A stretch of 64,000 bases of DNA, taken from NCBI GenBank assembly GCA_025618425.1, contig CM046845.1, positions 5,910,077 to 5,974,076 of the forward strand, in the 5' to 3' direction. The notes below the pieces were generated by a model that saw nothing but the letters and a program-made list of their open reading frames with translations, was not told the DNA's origin and searched no databases. This DNA comes from Heliocidaris tuberculata (Eukaryota > Echinodermata > Echinoidea > Camarodonta > Echinometridae). Shown here one piece after another: positions 23,901 through 36,200 of the stretch. Numbering within the stretch: position 1 is the stretch's first letter; every line of letters starts with the position of its first letter. A program made the translations under genes and the position numbers.

Positions 23901-24378
23901 TAGGCGCCGGAAGTGGGGGGGGGGGGGGCAGGGGGGCGGTCCCCCCCCCCCCCCCCAACGAAAAAGTGGGGGGGGGGGGCAAAATGCATTTTCACCCCCC
24001 AAAAAGCCCCCCCCCCCATAAAAAAAAAATCAGTAGTAAAGGAGTAAAAATCGTGTGTATATATTAAAAGCTTGATTGCTTTATTACGTAATCGTAAGCC
24101 TTTGTATTCATTTTTCGTATTCATGGAGATCACTGAAGACAGATAAAGCATTCAAACTTTTAACTTTAACGTAGTGGAGGTTTTGTATTAGACGTGTTTA
24201 ATAGCGAAATATTCTGAAAGGTGTGAACGTGCGTCTGTATTTTTGTGAGAGGGTGGGAAAGCGTGTGTGTTTTTTTAGGGGTGAGAAGACATGAGCCCTT
24301 GGAAGGTGAGCCCCCTTGAATGTTTGCCCTCTCCCCCCCCCCCCCCCCCCAATCCCAAACTGCTTCCGGCGCGCCTGC
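23901..24378. mobile_element. Inverted-repeat element with 'GGCGCCGGAAG' ends and G/C homopolymers
   Basis: The left end 'taggcgccggaagtggggg' is mirrored by 'ccc...ctgcttccggcgcgcctg' at the right. Poly-G is just inside the left end, poly-C just inside the right (24333-24350), with additional C/G runs at 23941-23956. About 478 bp, no ORF of note. Confidence 0.6.
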
Positions 24379-26084
24379 CAGGATGGCATTACTTTATAAC
24401 TTTAATTGATATGAGATATTCACGTTCAATTTTATTCATTTCCATAAATATGTACATCCAAAATACATCCAAACAGTTCAATTATAATAATCAAAACACA
24501 TGAGCATAACAGGATATGATCAAGGTAAACTGTGAGAATTAAAAAATAATGGAAAAAGGATCACCTGTAGGAAGCTTGGAAAGCTTGTAAATATCATAGC
24601 TTGAATACCAAGTATAAGGGTGTTTGAGTGCCATTCAACTTTCCTAACAAGCTAACTTGTTTGAAAACAAACAAGTAGATAAACGGATTGGTTTTAAAGA
24701 AATCAGGCAAGTTATGAATGTGAATTAAAGATCACAAAATGCAATTAAATCTTACATTGATAAATTAGCTATTTGGCTGTGACGTAATTGGAGACACTGA
24801 CTCTCTTATTTGAAGTACACAAAATAATGTATTTCCAGTTTTCTTCGAGCATTTTTCCTCGCCGTTCTGTTATAGATAGCATATTGATCTTCCAATATCT
24901 TACCATAATTGAAAAAAAAATGATATTCAATTTTTCTATGTTTCCGATAATGGGAAAGTTGTCTGACATTACATCATATTGACATAATCTCTTCGCCAAT
25001 TTGAAATTTACATATATGTGTAACTTTCACGAATAAAAATATAACTTTCTTATGTTTATGGGATTCCGTTCAAACATTCATCAGTCTTTTTCTCAGATGT
25101 TGTATGCTTAATTCCGTTTAGGCAAATTACCATGAGGATTGAGGACGGGCACGGCTGATTCAGAAATAATAATTGAGGCCCGGCCACGCCCCCCCCCCCC
25201 GGCCCCCGTATTGACACTTCACCTCTGTGTAATGTGCGCCTACACAGTGAATAAGGAATAATTACTGACCATTAATTTTCTAAAAATCTCTCAGACTAGA
25301 TACGAAGATGAAGGTGATGGCTTTACATGCAATTATTGCACTTCCAGGTGGACGCCCCCCAAAAAAATGATTGGAATGAAATTAATTTTGTGGATTGCAG
25401 TGCGCACTAGTTGTGTAATTTGGGAAATACAACTTACAACTCTGACCTAATTATTTGAGAATGTAAATGTTTAGTTTAGAATATAAATTATAGATGGTGA
25501 TAAATCTGATACTGCATTTTTCAAACATTTAGATATCATTCTGCCATTCTGCGAAGGGCATTGCGGAGGTTTCAAAGCGAATACTCTTTTTCTTCTTTTT
25601 CCCCTTCTTTTCTTTTTAATATGTCTACTTACTTTTTTATTTTTTTATTTTTTTGACATGACACCATTACGTTATTATTACGTTATTAAGTGGAGTATGT
25701 TTTTAAAAGGCAGTTGATTTCTAAGATGTATGCAAGGGTAAAAAAAAAAAAAAACTAATAGTAATAAATTGATATTGTTTGAATATTTCAGTAAATCTTT
25801 CAACAAAATTTAAATCATTGAGGTTTCCAGAAAATAAAACGCACACTACCTGAAAATTGCACATTGACAACTCTTGTTATCATGTTAGCACATGAACATA
25901 GAAACATGGGCACAACTTTGCCAGGGGCTAACGTCTCTTGCCCTAATATCAAATTTCCAGTTACTAATTAGGCCTACTAATTAACGAGCAAGCAAACAAT
26001 TTAATATCATTGTGAAAATTATTTTTCTGTAATCAAAATATACTCGATATATTAGATATTTAACTAACAAAAAGACTCTTTCTC

Positions 26085-26161
26085 TTCTTCTTCTTCTTCT
26101 TCTTTCTTCTTCTTCTTCTTCTTCTTCTTCTTCTTCTTCTTCTTCTTCTTCTCCTTCTTTC
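26085..26161. repeat. (TTC)n microsatellite
   Basis: About 24 TTC units with one interruption, on the plus strand as pyrimidine. A shorter run is at 26942-26960. Confidence 0.9.
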
Positions 26162-26319
26162 TATTCTTCCTCCTATCAGAATGCTGCCTGTAATATAAGT
26201 CTATCACTCCATCAACCGGTCAATGGTGGAATAAGAGACAATTTACTTAATGAGAGGATAGGAATAAGCACTGGCGTACGGGTGGGGGGCTGCAGCCCCC
26301 AACAGTTCCACAACAAACA

Positions 26320-26328
26320 AACAAAAAC

Positions 26329-26362
<34 letters not shown>

Positions 26363-26432
26363 GGGGGGAAGAAAAGAAAGAATAGAAAGCAGGAAAAAGA
26401 AAGAAAGAAAAGAGAAAGAAGGATAAAAAAGA
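26320..26432. repeat. Polypurine low-complexity tract (AAAAG)n
   Basis: A/G-rich, includes several 'aaaag' units. The Lys-rich open frame across it is compositional. Confidence 0.8.
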
Positions 26433-27150
26433 AAGACGTCCACTTTATATACTTGGCTAGAAAAAAATGTATTTTTCTGATTACAGTAGACCTAGTAGAT
26501 CTCTACGTCTTTTAGAACGTATAAATAGCTGAATTTTCTTAGTGTTTCCCCTTCCATATGCATCTTTTGCATGCAAGATATATTTGTTTATCCCAATTTT
26601 CTTATTATAGGAGGGGAACTTTCCTCTAGTATACCCAAACTAGCCCCTTTACCACAGGCTCACACACTATCGTGAAATTTCTTTCGAAAGTGAGGGAAGT
26701 GAATAATGCTTAGAATGCAAACTTTCACTATTCAAAACAGAAAATCCTCTTACTCTGTCGCTCCGCTCCCTGGTTTACATTTAAACTTAAAATTTTTAAA
26801 AATCAAATAGGCAGAGAGGAATCGTCCCCCGAAATTGAAAGTCGAAAAAAAAAAAATAATGAGAGGCGGATTACATAAGATTTGCTATGTTCTGCCATTC
26901 AGCATTATCATGCACAGAACTCCTTAGGAGTTCTGTGTTATTTTCTTCTTCTTCTTCTTTTGTATCCTTCCTCCGCTGCCTTATCGGAGATCCACAGTAC
27001 TTCGTAAAATACTGTTCGAGTTAGTACATTAGGGCATTAGTTACACAGTTTGACGAGAGAGTAAAGGTAGAGCGAGAGAGGTGCATTTTGTGCATGAATT
27101 TATTGAACAAGTTCAAACCGTAGATGGCGACAATTAATCTTGCTAACAAA

Positions 27151-27280
27151 ATGGCAGCCCCCATGATGTTTGTTACTCTGATTGGAGTGACAGTGAGATC
27201 GGTATTATTCAATTCATTTGTGTCAAGTTGGCTTACTGATCGAGTTGAAATTTCTACACCTCTGACATCATGGAAATCGA
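27151..27280 (+). CDS. PIGU: PIGU coding exon 1
   Basis: Encodes residues 1-44, with codon 44 split after one base. It opens [17 protein letters not shown], a signal-anchor-like hydrophobic segment, and ends in the conserved TPLTSWKS. Donor GTGAGT at 27281. An in-frame ATG nine codons upstream (27124) directly follows a TAG and has T at -3. The ATG at 27151 has A at -3 and G at +4 and matches the family start, so it is preferred. Confidence 0.92.
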
Positions 27281-30200
27281 GTGAGTCAGAATATTTACGA
27301 ATTTAAGTACGAAAACCTGTTTATGTAGTTGATTAGTATGACTTGAGTGAATGATTGCGGCAGTTGCTGGGCATGGCCCCGGCATGGGCCGGGTTCGCGG
27401 CTTCGCCTTACTTCGGCTTCGACCTTCGTCTCCCCTCAAAACCATCACGGTTCCCTCTTTGGATTTTAGTTCACAAAAGAAATCTTTATAAAAATCTTTT
27501 ACACAGATCTTTTAATACTGTGTTTTCACACAACCTGCACGCTTGTCATTGTGATTACAAGAAATAATATGCAATTTTCAAGTTAATTATGGTAGCACAT
27601 CATTTTTCATGCTAATCGATCAGATATCATGGATATGAAAATGAAGGACCCATATTGTAATATAGCTTTAGAAGTTAGAGGCTTATAAAATCCATTTCAA
27701 TATAAACATACTTAGCAACAGTTATGAATTTATAACTTTTCTTTTACCAACCATAATCTACCTAATAAATGACATGTAGCATGTAGCAGACAACTAGCGA
27801 ACTAATGCTGACTTGGTCAAGAACTTAGACATATGACAGTTCAAGAAACAGGCCTCAGATTATCTATTTTGAGAAAAGATAGAGAAGTCTAAAATTTGAT
27901 AGAGGTCGACCCTAGTTAACAGTTTTAGAGGAATTTGATGCTGAAGTTTAGGTGTATCATAAGCAATTGCCAAAATTCCATTCTGCAACAAGCTTGTCAT
28001 ATTTCCCATTCTACATGTTCTATGTGATCTCAAACATTCAAACCCTGGGTAGACACACTCATGGAACCATCACTATGTGGGACTGTGTCAATTCCGGTGA
28101 CAGTCACGACCTCTAAGTTGAGGTAAAAACACCAATATAATAAGCAAAATTTTGAGAAAATACTTCCATCTTCATTTAAAGAATGATAGAAAAAATAATT
28201 AGAATATATGATTTCATGCCAGATTTTTCAATATAATCTTTATGATCTTGATCAAGTAATGTAAATGTAATGTTTAACTAGACAGACTAAAATGTGTTTG
28301 TGTTTATTTCTCTCCCTCTGAGCTTTAGACTTTACGTTCTCTTTCTCCCCAGTCTCCATTCCTGTATATATGTTGTTTGTTGTTGTTGTGTTGTTTTTTT
28401 TTGGGGGGGTATACTTAGAGCCAGAAGGGTATTATCTCAGCAGACAAACTATCTATCTTCTTACTTACTTTGTCTTTTTGAAAATTTTATTTGTTGTAAA
28501 CAGTGGTAGAAGGTTTGACTTTGCTCGAGAGGGGCATTTCACCGTATGCAGGGGACACTTTCCATGAGGTGAGTTGCCCGTCTTTCATTATTATTGAGTA
28601 CTCGTTAGTCATTTGTATGCTTTTATTAGAATTAGTTTGGGGTTTACATGCATAATACTTCCAGACTTGTATCATAGTTTGGACTTTTTTTTTTGCGAAC
28701 AAAGCGCATACAGTTTTCAATGCTTATGTCATAAAAGCAAACAAAGTTTGATTTGTCTATATTTGAGGGGAAACCTTAATTTCATCACTTTGTATGACAG
28801 AAGGGTTATGAATGAAAAAAATTAATCTAGAAAAATGAACGCAATATTGAACTGTGCATGCAAAGTTAAAATAGAATTTATTACCATTTTTGTTTTTGTC
28901 TTTGTGTATTTTATAAACACTGAGAAAACAAAGACAAAGAAACGGGGGGGGGGGGGGGGTGTTTCACAAAGAGTTAAGTTTGACTTAAAGTCGCACTTAA
29001 ATTCCTAGTTGCGTGCGGTATATGACACATCACCACATTGGTCAGATCATGCTCAGGGGATGCGCGCTATTGGGTAATCTACCAATGAGATAATGCGTAT
29101 GCGTATGCGTATGCGTATGCGCATTGGCACTTACGCATGACACTAAGTCAAACTTAACTCTTTGTGAAACACCCCCCAGAATTAAAAATTTCCTTTGAAA
29201 CAATTGTTTTGCTTGAAATCCACCAACTTCATTTCTCAAGCAATTTAATGTACATTTGGGCATCAAACACTTTTATTTTCCCTTGAAAATGTTGAATAAT
29301 ACCTCTAAAGATATTGATTGATATCTGGGTTTATTTTGTTCTGTTTTTTGTTTTTTTTGACACAATTTTTTTTTCTTCAATTTTTATCCTTTCAAATAGA
29401 AGCCAAAATGAATACAAATGAAAAAGTACATATATCTTGATTATGATGACAGCCTACAGGAAGAAGATGAAGAACTTCATTCTTTTTCAATAATGTACTC
29501 CATGACTATTCTTGTTCTTCCAGACCCCCTTGTTGCTGTACACCTGCTACTATGTGCATTCCATCTCTCCTTCCCTGATGCCTGTTCTGTTTGTCATGGT
29601 GGATCTGATGACAGCGTGGATACTCCGCATGGTTGCAACCAGAACAGTGACATACTTGGTAAGACTTCCTTCATTTTCTAATGGAAAGAAAATTTAAACT
29701 AATCTTGAGTTTTGGTAATGGAATTCCATTTTGAGAGAAACCATGAATTTATTGGTAAGACTTTATTCCCATTTCTATTAGAAACAATATTACAGCTAAT
29801 ATTTTGTTCTAGTATTCCAGTTTGAGAGAAACCATGAAATACTTGGTGAGACTCTATTCCTATTTCTGATAGAAACCATGTTAAAACATCTCTTGATGGA
29901 ATTCCAATTCAAAAGAAACCATGAAATACTTGTGAAGACTTCCTGCCTACTCCTAATAGGAACAAAATTAAAGAAAATAATAATAATCTTTAAGTTCTGG
30001 CAATGGATTTCCATTTTAAGAGAAACCATGAAATACTTGGTAAAACTTCATTCCTATTCCTGAAAGAATCAATACTAAAAAAATTAATTTCACTTACATT
30101 AACAATTGAAGGAGTCAAAACCGAATACTGGTACTACATGTTTGGGTATTATTTATATCGTGATACGATTCAGGAGTTTCTGAGTACCTTTTGGTACGTG

Positions 30201-33200
30201 GGTAAAATATCAAAGCAGTTTTAAACACTTGAAAAGAATTTGCTGCATACTAATGAGTCTCTGCCAGCCTGCTCATGGATACTTTTGATTGTTTTTACAT
30301 AATTGTATTAAAGTAGGATTGATTGTTCTCTCTTTACTTCTTATTTGGTATCGATCATTAGTACGATCAACAAAAACAGAGGGAGAAGAATTATGCTTCA
30401 GGGATTGATCCTCTCCTCATCCTGTCATCTGATCTCATCTCTACACCTGACTTGGCAATGGCAATGTAAGTTCCACTCAGGCATCTATCGCAGGGGTGTA
30501 TCCAGGGGGGTGATTCACTAACTGGGATCGATATCATTCCTAAAATCAATTTTCGGGATTGATTTCATTCCCAGCTTAAAATTAATTCCACCTTACTGAT
30601 TCACTAAATCGCTTTTAGGATGGAATCAATTTTATCATGAATATATATGAGCGCAAATGAATATTTACGAGCGCACTCATTCCAACCAATCAACGTACTC
30701 AAATTTCAGTCACCGCCCCTCAGTCACCCGACCTAATTCTCTACTTAGCGCGTAGCTAGTGCGCGTTACCTAGCTACTGCATTAATTGCGCGCACGCATC
30801 GACTGGACATATACACAGGGCTAGGGCCTATGGCTAGGGCAATGGGCGTGCAGGCAGGCACAGTGTAGCCGCGCCCAGGTACTAGGTTGGGGCGCGGGCG
30901 GGCATGCAGTGGAGTGACCGTTTGTGATTGTTTAGGAGCGATCCGGATCACTCCCAACCTTAAAATCAATTCAGAGGCTGGAATCAATCCCAAATACCTT
31001 AGTGAATCAGTCACTAAAAGCGATATCGCTCTTAGGATGGATATTGTTCCTAAAATTGATTTTTTCTTATTTGGGATTAATTTTAGCTGTTAGTGAATCA
31101 CCCCCCAGGATTGTCAGAAGGAGGGGGCTGGAATATTTGAAAATTAGGAAGGTCCATAATCCATAGTGACTAACAGTTGCTTTTTCATTTAGCGTGAATG
31201 ATTTGTCCCCTTCTTCGATGTGGATTTACCTGCTTTATATTTTCTCTTATTTCATCTGATATCATCAGTTTGTCTCTTCCTGCCCTTTTGAATACCACAT
31301 ACTTTTTAAAATCTGAATTTGATCAAGTTAGGCCAATTAGGGAAAGGCTGATCTAAGAAGGGTTAACCTTGGCTCATCTTTAGGCTACCTAGGCCCTATC
31401 CCCAAGTGAAAGTATTAACTGGTATCTTACCCCTTACCCAAATTCCCAAATTCCTGACCAGATCTAACCAGATCTCTAAACCAGACCCAAACTCCTGCAG
31501 CAAACATTCCAACCTCACCATAACCCTTACATTTGATATTTTGTCAAGTTTTGGTACATCATTTGATTGTGAGACTAGTTCACTGTGTAAACTTACATTA
31601 TAGGGACACTGCTGTATCTATGATTGTATCATGGTGACTTAAAATGAATATCTTTGAGCCAGAATATTACCTGTTAAGAACCAGTTTTGAATTTTGTTTG
31701 ATTGATTCCAGCTACCTGCTATGTCCGTATAGCATTGTGACCTGTGTGGCTCAGTGCACCGTTGTGTTTACCAATCTTGCCCTAGCTGCCACTTTCCTCT
31801 TCACATTACAAGGTAAGATATTATAAACATTATCCAAATGGTGTGGATATGTTATGGATAAAGGTAATTGTGAAATTGTGAGTTTGTAACAGAGTACCAT
31901 TTCATCATGAATATTCGTTATTCTACTCTCCTTCTTCTTCCCTTCATCTCTCGCTCTGTGTCTCACTCTCACTCTCTTACCGTATCTCCATATCTGTACC
32001 CTCTTCCTCTCTTTGTTTCTCCCTCTCTGTACCTCACCGTCAGTTTCTTTTTGAGCAAGTTCCTTTCTCTCTGTCTATCTTTCTCTGTCAGTGCACAAAT
32101 TACCTTCCTATTTTCAAGTGTTTTTATATCATATTTTTTTTATTACCTTGAAGGGGAAGGGGCAGTATTCACAGTTCTCCTTGTTAGCTTTTAAAGTCTA
32201 AATGACTTCTCAAGACCCAACAACTTGATATCCTCCATATCCTTCTGTTTTGTCTGTCTGTTTGTCCATCTGACTGTCTGTCTGTTCATCTCTTTCTCTC
32301 TCTCTCTCTCTCTCTCCCACTGATTCTGTGAAGCATTTTCCCTCTCTCATTGCTTTTGTCTCCACATCTCGTTCACAGGAAACGCAGTTGCAGCCACTCT
32401 GTGCCTTGCTTTTGCCTCTTACCAGTCTCTCTACCCAGTCACATTGATTGTACCAGTTGCAATGCACATAGCCATCATCAAAATGCAGGTGAGATATGCT
32501 TAATACCAGTCTTTTCCTCTCTGTCTGGTACAACAAGATGATACTGAGAAAGTTGACGATAATGATTAAAAAGAAAGATGGTTTCTCTCCTTTGGTTATA
32601 CTTTGATTGGTCGATCCACATGGACAAAACTGCATGATATGTGCCATGAATATTTACCCAAAAATATATTTGAAAGAAATGTGACTCCTGGTGTTTTTTG
32701 CTAAATTATACTACATCCCATAAAACACTTTTGAATGGTTTCACGTTATATAATTTTTAAATACTGTAAAACCAGAAACTTATATTTAATATTTGCGAGC
32801 GGTTCAGAGTCGCGAAAGTTTCACGCTGCGAAATCATTGAATCATGACATAACACTAACTTTTTGCAAATCGTGAAAGTTTCTTGCAGTGAAAATGGCAA
32901 CGTGGAAAACTCTGTATTTATATTTTTTTGTTTAAGACTCTTCTATCTTTTGTTTTCCTGTAGGCATATAAGGATAAGACAGTGAATTACCAGAGACCGG
33001 AGGCAGTGCGCTCTTTCATAATATCTGGAGTTTTCTTCTGTTTCTGGTTGGCCTGTTTCCTTGGCCTATCCTTCCTCATGCTCAACTCTTGGGGGTTCCT
33101 AAGATCTACTTTTGGCTGCATGTGAGTTTATCTGTCGTTAGCAGCACTTTATTTCCAATTTGATGGTATTTATTTTTACAGTCAAACCTGCTTTAGAGAT

Positions 33201-36200
33201 AGAAAGACCACTTGTCTGCACATTTTTTTGTTTCCCTGAAACAGAATTTACCATTGAATCCTGTATGTAAAAGGAACCTATACTGTACATAAAGACCACT
33301 TGCCTATAAAGACTGCTTTTCTTGTCTCTCTTTAGCAGTCTCTCTAGAGCAGTCTTTATAGGCAGGTTTCATTGTAACATAATCCTTGGCTTTATTGTAC
33401 TTTGGACTCCCTTCTCTATCTACCCCCCCCCCCAAAAAAATAAATAAATAAAAAATAAGTAAATAAATCTACATAATAATAGCGGGAGCTTTTTCGGCGG
33501 TTTAGCGCCGTAAACTTTTTTGCCGCCGCTCCTCGGAACGCGCCCTTTGGGGGAACAGGTAGCCGAGGTGCCGAGGCAGTGCAACGCCAGGTTCGTATTT
33601 TGCGAAAGCCCGCCGTTTGGCTGCAAAATATGATTTTTCATAACAAGCGCCATGGACAAAGACAACCTGGATGGCTTGCAACCTGCTACGCCCACTGCCC
33701 GCCTGTACACGAACGTACACGAACCATCTAAAAATAGCAATATGGCCACGAGTGCTCGCAAATACCACCCATCCAGTACCCGTAATCCATGAGCATTCTG
33801 TAGCTTTATACCAGGCGTCCGTATTTCTTTCCCAGGAATCAGTTGGTTCTACAACGGGAGAAACACGAGATTTAAACCTCTGAATATTTAAATGATGATC
33901 TTGGACAGTTTTTCTTGCAATTCAGATCTTTCATAATACCGAAAAAAGGACACGGAAGAAGAAAAACAAGAAGGTTACAATGTCCGTTAAATAGAAGAGT
34001 CTTCACGGAAGAAATCGCCGAGCTTTCCAGCCACCAATCCAAGAAAAAAACCGTACCGTACTGCATCAAGGAGACAAATTACAGACTTCGCGGTATCCAC
34101 CACAATGGTGCATTGCTCATGGTGGAGTTCCCTGGAGTTAGTAATCGATGAATATGAGTAAAAGACGAGTGACTGTGATCATTGTGACTACTAAGATTAT
34201 GCCTGTAAATACTAACATCAATTAACAAAAAAAATGATCTTAACCACTCAGGCCCAAGAAACCTTAGTTTTTATTTACTCACCCATGACATGACCCAAAA
34301 TTAATGTCTTTAACTAAAGATCCTTCTTGCAATACAATAATTGTTTAATATTTGTTTGAAAAGAGTTTTGTTGCAAAAAAAAAAATTAATTTACTATTAA
34401 TTCTGAACTATGGCCACAGAGGTATAATTCAAAAAAATATATCTTCAATGATACAGCACTTCTTACATATGAAGCTGTAATTTGCAACTTATAGACAAAA
34501 GCACATATACATTTCCCGTATTATTTCCCTTATAATTCAGCAGCTACCTTTAAAAACAAATATCTAGCATTCACCAAAATAGATTTATTGCATTTCGCAA
34601 CAAAACTCTTCACATTTTTCAGTCCACATAAGGGTTATTTTTGCCTTTCCAACTATTATGTCAAATAACAAGTCTAATTGTTGCAATCAAACTCATCCTA
34701 ATTTCAATAGTGCCCATGGATTTCCACGGGTTCCACTAGTAAATAAATAAATGAATAATAAAATAATAAAATAGAATAAAATAAAATAAATAAAAATAAA
34801 ATAAAAATGAATAAATAAAAATAGATAAGTTTCAGGGAAACATTTGTTTGAAATCACAGATTTTTCTATCAATATTTTTTGTAACCTTTGGGATTTGCAT
34901 TTATTGAAATGGATGTGTATTCTGTCTCTCTAGTTGTCAAATCTATTGGAATTCTAGTGTTAAGATTTGGATTCTTCAGTGCTTAGCTATCTTCATTTAG
35001 GAATGTGTCTTTTTGGTTTAAACAAAGACTTCTAGCATTATTTCTAGTATTATTTATGAGTTCTGCAAGTGAATGAAAATAAGCAAAAAATGATCTTTGA
35101 ACCAACTAGATAAGGACCTGTTTCTGACTGTTATCTATTGCTTGAAAGACAATGGGATTAATCAATTTTTTTCTTCAAACTTCTGTCTTTATTCTTTCAG
35201 ATTAGCGGTACCCAACCTGCAACCCAACATGGGCCTTTTCTGGTATTTCTTCACAGAGATGTTTGAACACTTCAGAACATTTTTCCTTTGGGTGTTTCAA
35301 ATTAATGTCTTCATCTATATCGCTCCCTTGGCAATCAAAATGAGGTAAAAAAATATTGTATATATTTTTGCCTTTGTACCTTTTGTATTTCCTCTCGGCA
35401 AAGGGCACTTTATTGACACTAGAGCTGCCCTACTATTAACAGACGTATGCACACTCACATGTACACACCATATAGTAGTGCGTACCTTTAATTGAAAATC
35501 TTCTTTTAGTTACCCAAATGTGACCCATGCTTTTGACATAGCTTGATGTTATGATATGTGTTTGATGATTAAAAGGAAGATTGAGTTCTGGGAAAGGTAA
35601 AAAATAATCTGTGAGCTTTCTCATTCTTTTTATGTTAGTTTGGAAGATTATCATAGTAGAAATGTCCCCTGAAAAGGATTGCTTTTCAAATGCCCTCACA
35701 TTCTAAACATGACAAGAAACAGCTGAAATGTTTGGGCTGAACATTTGTGTGTAGTCCCGTACACACATTTCTGTGCGGTGATTCCAAGATCTTACAGCAT
35801 ACACCAATTCGTATGTGCTATATAATCAACCTCTCCAATTGCTTTGAGACAGTTTCTTTCACAATTCAATCCCATGACCAAAACTCAACTTTTAAAGTTA
35901 CTCTTGTGTTTATATTTCAGAGAGCACCCTTTATTTATAATGCTTGTCCAGTGTATTCTGATCACCATCTTCAAGTCCTATCCGTCGGTTGGTGATACCA
36001 CTCTATACCTAGCCTTGCTACCAATCTGGTCTCATACATTCCACTGTAAGTAGCGCATGTCATACACCATTATTCTCGAAAGCCGCCAATATTTATGCCA
36101 AGTTTGAATCCTGTCTCAGTGCCTAGATTAATTCCATCGATTTATGGAGTGGTAAATGTCAACCTCTTCATATATTGTAACTGAGTAAAATGCAAGAATC

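Larger units (their letters stand above)
24379..27120. other. PIGU upstream region
   Basis: AT-rich, with a (TTC)n microsatellite, a purine tract and a repeat-like stretch at 25120-25210 ending in poly-C. No core promoter could be identified with confidence. Confidence 0.4.

Noticed and set aside
27124..27150. Upstream in-frame ATG as the PIGU start
   Set aside because: It directly follows a TAG, has T at -3, and would add nine residues absent from the family. The ATG at 27151 has the better context and family match. Use of the upstream ATG cannot be fully excluded.
32210..32647. Minus-strand 145-codon open frame with RERERERD repeats
   Set aside because: It crosses the PIGU exon 6 region antisense and a CT microsatellite. 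Composition explains it.
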